A DNA stretch of 64,000 bases from an uncultured SAR86 cluster bacterium (GTDB lineage: Bacteria > Pseudomonadota > Gammaproteobacteria > Magnimaribacterales > Magnimaribacteraceae): assembly GCA_902594545.1 (NCBI GenBank), contig CACJMO010000001.1, positions 248,821 through 312,820 on the forward strand, read 5' to 3'. Every line of letters starts with the position of its first letter. Within the stretch, counting starts at the first letter, position 1. Both the position numbers and the translations under genes were made by a program. The notes beneath the pieces were generated by a model. That model did no database searches. It worked only from the letters and a program-made list of their open reading frames with translations, and was not told where the DNA came from. Positions 34,751 to 42,260 of the stretch are shown piece by piece.

Positions 34751-36063
34751 TGAGTAAATATAAACTATTCACTGTCGAGCACAGTTACTTTTCTGGAAAA
34801 ATAAAATCTTATCTTAATTGGAAGCTTTATAAAGGATCGCTGAGTGATGGATTTGAAAATATCCTTGCCACACCTGAGCTAATTACTAATCTGCTTTTAC
34901 CTAAATCCGGCGTACCGTCTTTACCTCAAATGGAAGCTCCAGATGGCACATGGATACAAGATAGTAGTAGTATTTTTGACTATATAGAAGCCTCTCATCC
35001 CGAAATGCCTGCTGTACCCTCTCCTTCTGCAGCCCCTAGGCAATGTTTAGTAAGTTATTTAATAGAGTTATTAGCAGATGAATGGTTAATAGTTACTGCC
35101 GGAAGACAAAGATGGCATTACTCAAAAGAGAATATCGATCAATCACACCTAAGCTTTAATCAACAGCAATGGGGGGCTTGGTTGGCTCCAGAAGCAAACG
35201 GCTTAAATCGCCGTCAAGCTGGAGCAGAGTTCTTTAAAAACAGTTTTGGTATATCTAAAGCGGGTAATGATATCCCACCAGGTATTGGTGAGCTCGGACT
35301 GACATCCGATACTGAAAAGGTATGGTTAGATTCTTTGGAGAATATTATGACCTTGCTTGAGGAACATCTAGATCATCATGATTACCTTTTAGGGGGTCAA
35401 CCTTCTCTAGGAGACTTTGCTTTAATGGGCCCTTTCTATGCACATTTTTATCGTGATGCAGCACCTGGTTTCGATTTACGGACTCGCTTTCCTCTTACTG
35501 CAGAATGGGTTGAGCGAACTTACAGTCATGACAATATTAATGCCCGCTCTTACGCACAATCACTATACAGTTTAGAAAATGGAAAGTTAGTGGGACGTCC
35601 AGCAACCAGTGACAATGGCGCTTGGTTGCCTGATGACGCCATACCTCCTACTCTAGAAGCACTTGTGACAGTGTTCTTCAAAGAGATGTGGCCTGTTCTT
35701 TCAGAAGCCTCGCAGAAACTCACAGAGTTTATATTAAGTGATGAACATCAAATGGGTGATGAGTTGCCTCGTAAATCCTTCACGGCCTCTCCTGGGTTTG
35801 AGCATCTTCAAACTAATGAAGGAAATCTAACCCATGAATTTGAATTGGGTGGAGTGAAGGGACGGCGCATGGTAGTTGCTAATCAAATGTGGATGTTGCA
35901 ACGCATCATGCCGATTATCAAAGAATGTGCATCTCAAGAAAAAGTAATGAAATGGATGCAAGTGTTCCCTGGTGCAGATGAACTATTAAATTTTGAGAAG
36001 ATAACCGATGGTTATCAGATAGAAAAACGTGGTGGTAAATTATTTTCTGCTGCCGAAAAGTAA
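34750..36063 (+). CDS. glutathione S-transferase-like protein
   Basis: The 437-residue protein opens with a thioredoxin-fold GST N-terminal domain (FTVEHSYFSGKIKSYLNWK; GVPSLPQM with the cis-Pro; DSSSIFDYIE) and a helical C-terminal GST domain containing YLLGGQPSLGDFALMGPFYAHF near residue 215. About 170 extra residues follow, which is long for a GST and not recognised. Of 16 Arg codons, 13 are CGN and 3 AGR, the reverse of most genes here. The GTG start overlaps the corrected TetR stop. Likely role: conjugation or reductive removal of a xenobiotic or reactive product. Confidence 0.78.
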   Translation: MSKYKLFTVEHSYFSGKIKSYLNWKLYKGSLSDGFENILATPELITNLLLPKSGVPSLPQMEAPDGTWIQDSSSIFDYIEASHPEMPAVPSPSAAPRQCLVSYLIELLADEWLIVTAGRQRWHYSKENIDQSHLSFNQQQWGAWLAPEANGLNRRQAGAEFFKNSFGISKAGNDIPPGIGELGLTSDTEKVWLDSLENIMTLLEEHLDHHDYLLGGQPSLGDFALMGPFYAHFYRDAAPGFDLRTRFPLTAEWVERTYSHDNINARSYAQSLYSLENGKLVGRPATSDNGAWLPDDAIPPTLEALVTVFFKEMWPVLSEASQKLTEFILSDEHQMGDELPRKSFTASPGFEHLQTNEGNLTHEFELGGVKGRRMVVANQMWMLQRIMPIIKECASQEKVMKWMQVFPGADELLNFEKITDGYQIEKRGGKLFSAAEK

Positions 36064-36081
36064 ACATTTAAGGAAATTATT

Positions 36082-36384
36082 ATGTCAGTGATGATCACAG
36101 TAGAATTTAGAATCAAGCCCGAAAAAGTCGATGAAGCGCTTGAAGTGATGCGTGAAGGCCTCCCGGCAACAAGGAATTTTCAAGGATGCCAAAGTATTGA
36201 TTCTTATTTTGACAAAAAAAACTCTTCGCTTTTTCTGGTTGAATTTTGGGATAGTTTAGACGCACAAAAGAAATATCTTAAATGGCGTCTCGCTAATAGC
36301 GGTGAAAGTGTAAACAATTCAATAGCAGCAAATCTTTTCGAGCCCCCTATCTTCAAAATTTACGAGCCAATGCCAGAGCTTTAG
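36082..36384 (+). CDS. small ABM-domain (antibiotic biosynthesis monooxygenase) protein
   Basis: The 100-residue ferredoxin-like protein begins MITVEFRIKPEKVDEALEVM and has GCQSIDSYFD and FLVEFWDSLDAQKKYLKW, the ABM pattern of cofactor-free quinol monooxygenases. It would form dimers. A good AAGGAAATT site precedes the ATG. It is the third gene of the TetR-GST-ABM block and converges on cytochrome b561 with an 11-bp gap. Confidence 0.82.
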   Translation: MSVMITVEFRIKPEKVDEALEVMREGLPATRNFQGCQSIDSYFDKKNSSLFLVEFWDSLDAQKKYLKWRLANSGESVNNSIAANLFEPPIFKIYEPMPEL

Positions 36385-36395
36385 AAAAATATAAC

Positions 36396-37284
36396 CTAGG
36401 AAACCATGCGCTTGAAAGCATTCTGATGCTTGTCAATAAACTGGTGTTTTAGTGCACCTAAAACATGGGCTCCCAATACAATGTAAAGAATGTAGGGCAA
36501 AAGGTACTTATGAAAGCCTCCCCAAACTTGATATACAGGGCTTTCTTCCCATAAGGGCTTCATCTCCCAAAAAAAGAAATATGTTTCGTAACCATGATAA
36601 CTTGTCATCATGAAACCGGTTATAGGCACAGCCAACATCATAAAGTAGAGTGTGTTGTGAGCTCTGTGAGCAAGTTTTTCTTCTCTGGGTGAAAGTGAAC
36701 TGTCTAAAGCAGGACGTTTAGATATTCTATTCCAAACTAAGCGCACTAAAACGAGAAGAAATACTGTCACTCCAATAGTTTTGTGAGCTACGTAGTAAGC
36801 ATTCCTGTATTCCGTATCTTCTGGAATCATCGAAGCAAAAATACCCATCGGGATTAGAGATATGAACATAATGGCAATTGTCCAGTGAAGTATACGAGAC
36901 ACTCTTCCATATCTATTTTGTTCATTCTTGGCCTTTAAATCCAATACAGCAAAATTATTTCTTTGTTTATTTGCTACATACAAGAGAAAGATGCCTGTCA
37001 GAAGTGCGGTTACCGATTGAATCCACAATAAGGTAGGTTTTGCTGAATCCATGGGAGTTTGGTTTGGTTTTGGATTTTCTAAAACACCTGAATCCAGAAT
37101 AAACAAAAAGAACCAAGCAGCGACAATCAGGCAGCCTATAGCTGCAAGAACGGTCCCAAAAAACACGCACATTAGGCGAAGTGAAATTTAAGGCCCAAGA
37201 AGTCAAAACTGATAAAAAAACTATTCCTGTAGAGACCCATGCGCCAGGATTACTGGCATAAACACTTAAAAGTAATTCAGTCAT
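36396..37284 (-). CDS. cytochrome b561-family protein with apparent +1 frameshift near the N terminus
   Basis: The C-terminal part has the heme-ligating pattern of bacterial b561: ILHWTIA, YVAHKTIG, AHRAHNTLYF and GGFHKYLL...GAHVLGALKH in four helices. The N-terminal part, read from ATG 37284, is MTELLLSVYASNPGAW plus a helix and stays open to 36967 in another frame. Removing one base from the A6 run at 37158-37163 (T6 on the coding strand) joins the two as NVRVFGTVLAAIG, a smooth helix. An ATG at 37172 in the second frame is an alternative start. The enzyme would pass electrons from quinol; the long N-terminal extension is unusual. Confidence 0.75.
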
Positions 37285-37333
37285 ATTATTCCCTTAGACT
37301 TATAAAGATTAACCTAACTTAAGGTGGTTCTAT

Positions 37334-37819
37334 TTAAGTAGCCTGTTTTCTGAGCCAGATCATTTGCGCAATTAGCCCCAATAAATAAATCACCAGAAAA
37401 GCTGTATGAAAATTTAAAAGCAATGGGTCTTCAAAAGAATCTATGAAAGGATCTCCGACTGGAAGTCTTCTTAAGAAATCTGTAATTGCAGGAATCATAT
37501 GAAATAAGAGGGTTGAAGTATATCCAAGTGCTTGAAAGTATTTCGAAAAAGAACCAAACAACTTGAATCTTTCCATGATATATCCTTCAGCGAGAGCCAT
37601 CAGGGTTAAAACTGCCAAGATGTGAGCAACTCCAAAACCTCCTTGGTTGTATATGCCCAATGCAGATCCTGCAACAAGCAAAGTCACCCATATATAGAGG
37701 CGACCTGAGCTTTCTTCAGCTGAGATAACTTTGTACTTATAGAGGGTATAAAAACCGCTTAAAACAGCAACTATCCCCAAAATAGTATGAAACCAACCCA
37801 GCAATGTCATTTCTGGCAT
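37334..37819 (-). CDS. four-helix membrane protein of unknown function
   Basis: The 161-residue protein has four predicted helices (about residues 7-24, 42-75, 95-112, 133-155). It begins MPEMTLLGWFHTILGIVAVLSG, and His are found at helix ends (H11, H66, H107, H138), which would allow heme or quinone contact, but I do not recognise a named family; DUF2306-like is possible. It lies 49 bp upstream of the cytochrome b561 gene on the same strand and may be its partner. Confidence 0.65.
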   Translation of the reverse strand: MPEMTLLGWFHTILGIVAVLSGFYTLYKYKVISAEESSGRLYIWVTLLVAGSALGIYNQGGFGVAHILAVLTLMALAEGYIMERFKLFGSFSKYFQALGYTSTLLFHMIPAITDFLRRLPVGDPFIDSFEDPLLLNFHTAFLVIYLLGLIAQMIWLRKQAT

Positions 37820-37883
37820 GTTTTTTTTCTCCCCTAATTAATTACGCAATCTTAATATTAAACATAATAACATAAATTGATTT

Positions 37884-37928
37884 TGTAACCTTTACTTCTC
37901 AAAATAAAAATGTTAAGTTTACGTTACA
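37884..37928. promoter_or_regulatory. interrupted inverted repeat upstream of the small membrane-protein/XRE cluster
   Basis: TGTAACCTTTACTT (37884-37897) and AAGTTTACGTTACA (37915-37928) match as inverted 14-mers at 11 of 14 positions, with outer TGTAAC/GTTACA perfect. The pair flanks the expected promoter region of the 37951 gene, so it may be bound by the XRE protein encoded at the end of the cluster. Confidence 0.4.
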
Positions 37929-37950
37929 TTATTAACATACAGATAAATTT

Positions 37951-38341
37951 ATGGACATTATCATCCCTTTAGCAGGAATCTCAGTAGGAATCATTATTCC
38001 TTTAGCTGTATTCTTTTGGCTATACCATGAGGCGAAGAATAAAAATGAGACTATCTTAGAAATCTCAAAAAACCTTGATGACCCCGATAAAATAGAACGC
38101 TTGTTGAGTATATTTGATGAGAGGAAAAAAGAACCCCTCGATTATCGAAGAGGAGGTTTGATTACTATCTTTGTTGGAGTTGGAATTTATTTTCTTGGAC
38201 TTTTTGCTCTAGGTTCTTTTTTTTGAAGGAGTTGGATTACTGGTTGGATTCATAGGCATTGGAACCATGGCTGCTGGCTATCTTTATCCTAACACCAGCG
38301 AAGAACTAACAAAGGCCGTTGAAGATTTTGAAGAAAAATAG
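37951..38341 (+). CDS. small membrane protein with apparent +1 frameshift (DUF6249-like N terminus)
   Basis: The start frame encodes 91 residues: a membrane helix (IIPLAGISVGIIIPLAVFFWLYH), an acidic linker with DDPDKIERLL, and a second helix, ending at TGA 38224-38226. Dropping one T from the T8 run at 38217-38224 continues the frame to TAG 38339-38341 and adds EGVGLLVGFIGIG, MAAGY and SEELTKAVEDFEEK. That tail matches the C terminus of the gene at 38447 closely, which proves it was once coding. Role unknown. Confidence 0.72.
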
Positions 38342-38349
38342 AAAAATTC

Positions 38350-38445
38350 ATGCAACCAAAAGCAAAAAGCTTTATTAAGTCAATTTTTATCCATGCCATT
38401 TTTTGGGGTCTCTTTTTCTTATTCTTTTTTAAGATAATTCTGTGA
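38350..38445 (+). CDS. 31-residue predicted membrane micro-protein
   Basis: ATG at 38350 opens MQPKAKSFIKSIFIHAIFWG followed by a run of hydrophobic residues (LFFLFFF) and ends KIIL at TGA 38443-38445. A basic head and a single membrane helix are visible. It fits exactly between the 37951 and 38447 genes, one base before the latter's ATG. It may be real because it is spaced like an operon gene, but a frame this short can arise by chance in AT-rich DNA. Confidence 0.45.
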   Translation: MQPKAKSFIKSIFIHAIFWGLFFLFFFKIIL

Positions 38446-38446
38446 A

Positions 38447-38707
38447 ATGGAAATTGAAATGAACAAAGAATTAAACAAAATCGTACCGAACAAAACTCGA
38501 AAAAGGGCATTAACGATAATGTACGTAGGCCTTGGAATGAATCTGTTTGGCTTTGCGGCATTTGATCCACTGGGATCTTTCTTTGAAAACCTAGGACTAC
38601 TAATAATGGCTGTTGGAGTAGGATTTATGGCAGCCGGTTATTTTTTTCTAAATTCAAGCGAAGAAATAACAGAAGCGGTAGAGGAATTTGAAAAGGAGAA
38701 AAAATGA
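38447..38707 (+). CDS. small two-helix membrane protein, paralogue of the 37951 product
   Basis: The 86-residue protein has a basic start (NKIVPNKTRKRA), two helices and the tail LGSFFENLGLL, MAAGYFF and SEEITEAVEEFEKEK, which aligns with the restored C terminus of the 37951 product at about 27 of 42 positions. The Phe pair before the tail uses TTC, which breaks the homopolymer that appears to have slipped in the paralogue. Its stop overlaps the next gene by 4 bp. Function unknown. Confidence 0.7.
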   Translation: MEIEMNKELNKIVPNKTRKRALTIMYVGLGMNLFGFAAFDPLGSFFENLGLLIMAVGVGFMAAGYFFLNSSEEITEAVEEFEKEKK

Positions 38708-39147
38708 GTTATTTCAGAAGGTTTTTAATTGTGTCAGTCTGTGGCGTGGTACAAATATTTTTTGCTTCTTACGTACTGCTTGGATTATTAAACCTTAACT
38801 TCTTTGAACTTCCGTCTGACTCCTTCTTACTACCAGGCATCTTAATAATTCTTGGCTCAAGCTATTTAACTATTTCCTACTATCTGGGAGATAAAAAACT
38901 AAATAACATGCTTTACGACGAATATTCTGCCTTGAGGTACTACAAGCTTGGAGCTATCGGATATGCTATTAATGGTTTTGGAGTCTTCTTGATTTTTTCA
39001 ATGCAGGATTGGTCTAATTGGGATTTAGTAAGTGCAAATAGGATGATTTATCAAATAGCAGCATTTGCATGGATGGTCTTCGGTTTTCTTATGCTTATTT
39101 TTTCTTGGGGTGATTATCAAGAATATCATGCGGAGAGGAGCTCCTAA
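38704..39147 (+). CDS. four-helix membrane protein of unknown function
   Basis: The 147-residue protein has four hydrophobic segments (about residues 8-28, 42-60, 82-99, 116-136) and no motif I can name. It overlaps the previous gene by 4 bp and ends 6 bp before the XRE regulator, so the four or five small genes from 37951 on form one tight unit. It may be the membrane partner sensed or controlled by the regulator. Confidence 0.65.
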   Translation: MSYFRRFLIVSVCGVVQIFFASYVLLGLLNLNFFELPSDSFLLPGILIILGSSYLTISYYLGDKKLNNMLYDEYSALRYYKLGAIGYAINGFGVFLIFSMQDWSNWDLVSANRMIYQIAAFAWMVFGFLMLIFSWGDYQEYHAERSS

Positions 39148-39153
39148 CTCGGA

Positions 39154-39366
39154 ATGGGAAAACATCACGAGAATCTATTAAATAACCTCGAAGAATTAAG
39201 AAAGAAAGCTGGCCTAACTCAGCAAGAACTCTCGGAGGCTGCTGAAGTATCAAGAAAAAGCGTTAATGCTATAGAGAACGGAGTCTATGTTCCATCAACA
39301 GTTTTAGCATTAAAAATAGCAAAAACTTTAGGCTGTAAAGTTGAGGATTTATTCAAACTCCCGTAG
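39154..39366 (+). CDS. XRE-family helix-turn-helix regulator, 70 residues
   Basis: Almost the whole protein is one lambda-Cro/C1-type HTH (LRKKAGLTQQELSEAAEVSRKSVNAIE, about residues 15-41), followed by TLGCKVEDLFKLP, the short ending typical of YozG-like regulators that are encoded with small membrane proteins (DUF2178-type neighbours). It is the last gene of the 37951-39366 unit. The imperfect inverted repeat at 37884-37928 is a candidate target. Confidence 0.85.
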   Translation: MGKHHENLLNNLEELRKKAGLTQQELSEAAEVSRKSVNAIENGVYVPSTVLALKIAKTLGCKVEDLFKLP

Positions 39367-39414
39367 CTCAAAGAATTGAAGTCATCTTTTTTTTCATGCT
39401 AACATCAAATTAGT

Positions 39415-40398
39415 ATGATTCTTGAAAATGGCCCATCGCATACCAAAGATCTATATCAAGCTAAAAAAGATCTTGATAAATATGGTTATTGTTTAATTCC
39501 TGAAGCTCTAAGCGATGAAGAAATCAAATCAGCAAAAGATAGACTTATAGAACAAGCTGAAGCGGAAGAAAGATTAGGCTTGTCTTTTCGAGATGGGGGA
39601 GAGAAGCAGGAAGTAAAGTTCAAAGATGGAAAAATTGATAAAGATTCCTTTAGTGAAGCAAACGGAGGTATCAATCAAAGACTTTGGATGTTAGTAAATA
39701 AGGGTTCGTGCTTTAGAGATATGGTTATTCATCCGCTTGTTGATGAGCTCGTGGGACATATTCTGGGACAGGATTTTATACTTTCAACACATTCAGCAAA
39801 CATAGCTAAGCCTGGCGGTGTAAGAATGGGGCTTCATACTGATCAATGGTGGATGCCTCAACCCGTCAAAGCAGGAGAAAACTACATAAGACCTTCGGAA
39901 ATTTCTAGAAAAGCCGACTCTAACTTCATTAATCCCGATCTATCTTTGGGCATCTCACCGCCAGTTGTTGCCAATTGTATGTGGATGCTGTCTGATTTCT
40001 CGCCCACTAATGGATCTACTGAAGTTGTAGCAGGTTCACATTTATCAGGAGCGCATCCTGACCAAGACGATCAAAGCTCCTACCCCATATTGCAGCCAAC
40101 AGCTGAAGCTGGAACGTTGATGGTTTTTGACGGCAGGCTCTGGCACGGTACAGGAGCTAACACAGGCAATACAGATAGGTTAGGTGTACTTACTACATTT
40201 TGTTCTCCTCAATTTAGACAACAAGAAAATCAAACTTTAGGCATGGACAGAGATTTATGGGAAGGCTGTCCAGAGAAACTAAAAGAGAGGCTTGGTTTCA
40301 AAGTATGGAACGCTTACGGGAGAATTGAAAGCTCAATGGACCACCTCATTGATATCGAGCCGGAAAGAATTAAAGAACTTAAACCTACAGGTGAGTGA
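39415..40398 (+). CDS. phytanoyl-CoA dioxygenase (PhyH) family protein 1
   Basis: The 327-residue Fe(II)/2-oxoglutarate oxygenase has the facial triad H141 and D143 (GLHTDQWW) with distal H244 (GRLWHGTG), and R255 (TDRLGVL) to hold 2-oxoglutarate. WMLSDFSPTNGSTEVVAGSHL is the conserved strand before the distal His. PhyH members hydroxylate varied small molecules, so the substrate is open. It is followed 1 bp later by a second PhyH gene. Confidence 0.85.
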   Translation: MILENGPSHTKDLYQAKKDLDKYGYCLIPEALSDEEIKSAKDRLIEQAEAEERLGLSFRDGGEKQEVKFKDGKIDKDSFSEANGGINQRLWMLVNKGSCFRDMVIHPLVDELVGHILGQDFILSTHSANIAKPGGVRMGLHTDQWWMPQPVKAGENYIRPSEISRKADSNFINPDLSLGISPPVVANCMWMLSDFSPTNGSTEVVAGSHLSGAHPDQDDQSSYPILQPTAEAGTLMVFDGRLWHGTGANTGNTDRLGVLTTFCSPQFRQQENQTLGMDRDLWEGCPEKLKERLGFKVWNAYGRIESSMDHLIDIEPERIKELKPTGE

Positions 40399-40399
40399 T

Positions 40400-41290
40400 A
40401 TGCAAATTACAGAACTAGAAACCCTAGATTACCCTCCTCTGACGGAAGATTTGGAAGAGGCCAAAGCCCATCTTGATAAATATGGCATGGCCTTAATCAA
40501 GAATGTTTTAAGCTCGGAAGAAGTAGAAGAAATGGATCAGAGGCTTAATGAACAATTTTTAGGTGAGGAAAAATATAAAGTAGGCTCTAAAGTCAGGGGT
40601 GATGAAGGCTTTGGGATCGAGTCTTCAGAAGAAGAAAAGGTAAGTAGACTGGTTTGGAACTTAATCAATAAAGGTGATTGCTTTATAAAGCTTATAGATC
40701 ACCCAAAGATTCTACCCCTAATACAACACATGATTGGAGAGAAAGTTTGTCTCTGCTCTATGGGGGCACATATGAATGGAAGTGGTAACGAAAGAATGGC
40801 CCTTCATCAAGATCAGTGGCCGCTTGTACCGCACCCAATGAATTTCCCCTTCATGGCCAATGTAATGTATTTAATTTCCGATAACTCACCTGAGAATGGT
40901 GGAACAAGACTAATTCCTGGATCTCACAAATGGCCACTAATTGACTACAAAACTGCAAATGGTGAAGAAATTCAAGAAAAAGCAGTTTCACTGACTGCTC
41001 CCAAGGGTACAGCTATAGTTTGGGAAGGTAGGCTCTGGCATGGCAATGGGCTTAATAGATCAGGATCTATTAGAAGTAATATTTCGACTGCATTTTTACA
41101 GCCATGGGTAAAACCACAAGAAAATCATCAATATAGTATAAGGGATGAAGTACTAGACAAAATTACGGATAAGCAGAAGCATATTCTTGGATTCACCCCA
41201 TATGGAACATTAGGAGGTCATGACGGATCAAGTGTTTCCCCAGCAAATTTTGATCCAAAAAAAGAATCTATAGGAATTCTTAAACCCTAA
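40400..41290 (+). CDS. phytanoyl-CoA dioxygenase (PhyH) family protein 2
   Basis: The 296-residue relative has H136 and D138 (ALHQDQW), a distal His in GRLWHGNG, and a SGSIRSN segment for 2-oxoglutarate binding. The ATG at 40400 follows the first PhyH stop by one base and has a GGTG-type site upstream; an upstream in-frame GTG at 40292 would lie inside the first gene and is unlikely. The two share the same N-terminal plan (DKYG in both), so they are diverged tandem copies, perhaps with different substrates or acting as a pair. Confidence 0.85.
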   Translation: MQITELETLDYPPLTEDLEEAKAHLDKYGMALIKNVLSSEEVEEMDQRLNEQFLGEEKYKVGSKVRGDEGFGIESSEEEKVSRLVWNLINKGDCFIKLIDHPKILPLIQHMIGEKVCLCSMGAHMNGSGNERMALHQDQWPLVPHPMNFPFMANVMYLISDNSPENGGTRLIPGSHKWPLIDYKTANGEEIQEKAVSLTAPKGTAIVWEGRLWHGNGLNRSGSIRSNISTAFLQPWVKPQENHQYSIRDEVLDKITDKQKHILGFTPYGTLGGHDGSSVSPANFDPKKESIGILKP

Positions 41291-41297
41291 ACTCTCC

Positions 41298-42260
41298 ATG
41301 ATTACAGAAGTGCTTATAGGACTTACTGTAATAGCCCTAGCGATCATATTTTTTTATTTTTTTCCTTATATTTTTCTTCAAGCTATAGGTCTGATTCCAT
41401 ATATTGCATACAAACAAATTCATAAAATTAGACTAATAAGAGATGCACATTTCTTTGTCACCTCAAAAGGAAATATTGAATTTGTCATGAAAGGTGAGAG
41501 TGGGCCTGTTGTTTTATACATACATGGTTCACCCGGTGGCTGTGATCAAACTATCGATCCAACTAAAGATTATAAGGTGCTAACCCCTTCTAGACCCGGT
41601 TACAGACGAACAGATATATCTGTAGGAAAAAGTCCAGAAGATCAGGCAGATAGCTTCGCAGCTTTACTAGATTCCTTGGAAATAGATAAGGTTTTTATTA
41701 TGGGTGTCTCGGGCGGAGGTCCCTCTTCTATGTGCTTTGCGGCAAAATATCCTGAAAGAACTTTCGGTCTTATACTTTTCGAAGCCGTCAGCTTGTCTCA
41801 AGATTTTATGTCAGAGGATGAACAATTGATTAAATCTTGGGATTACAAGCTTTTTATACAACTTTGGTTTTTAACCTCATTTGGTGATTCGAGATTAGCT
41901 GAAACCATGCTCCCGAACAAAAAAAACAGGTCAAGGTTGCTAAATAATAAGCAAAACATTGCTCAATTAAAAAAAATAATCTGGTCAATATGGCCTATTA
42001 GTATAAGGCGAATTGGAGTAGAAAATGATTACAAGCAGTTTTCTAATCTAACAATCCCGTTCGATAAAATTTGTTGTCCAACTTTGATTATTCATGGGGA
42101 CGAAGATAAAAATGTTGACATAACCCATGCTAAAAATGCACATGATTCGATTAGCAATTCTTCTTTATATATTGTTAAAGAAGGCGATCACATGATGCAT
42201 GCAACTCATCCTGAGGAGATTGAGTCCCGACTGGTTACATTTATAAAGGAAAATTACTAG
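41298..42260 (+). CDS. membrane-anchored alpha/beta hydrolase
   Basis: An N-terminal helix (about residues 4-30) anchors a 290-residue hydrolase domain. HGSPGGCDQT holds the oxyanion turn, the nucleophile is the Ser in MGVSGGGPSS, the Asp is in IIHGDEDKNV and the His in EGDHMMHAT. It starts 7 bp after the second PhyH gene and is probably co-transcribed with the pair. The substrate is unknown; an ester made or used by the PhyH products is possible. Confidence 0.8.
   Translation: MITEVLIGLTVIALAIIFFYFFPYIFLQAIGLIPYIAYKQIHKIRLIRDAHFFVTSKGNIEFVMKGESGPVVLYIHGSPGGCDQTIDPTKDYKVLTPSRPGYRRTDISVGKSPEDQADSFAALLDSLEIDKVFIMGVSGGGPSSMCFAAKYPERTFGLILFEAVSLSQDFMSEDEQLIKSWDYKLFIQLWFLTSFGDSRLAETMLPNKKNRSRLLNNKQNIAQLKKIIWSIWPISIRRIGVENDYKQFSNLTIPFDKICCPTLIIHGDEDKNVDITHAKNAHDSISNSSLYIVKEGDHMMHATHPEEIESRLVTFIKENY

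Noticed and set aside
37951..38226. Treating the 91-residue frame at 37951 as a complete protein
   Set aside because: The sequence just after its stop still codes, in another frame, for a tail that matches the next gene closely.
40292..40399. Earlier GTG start for the second PhyH gene
   Set aside because: It would run 107 bases into the first PhyH gene; the ATG at 40400 sits one base after that stop.
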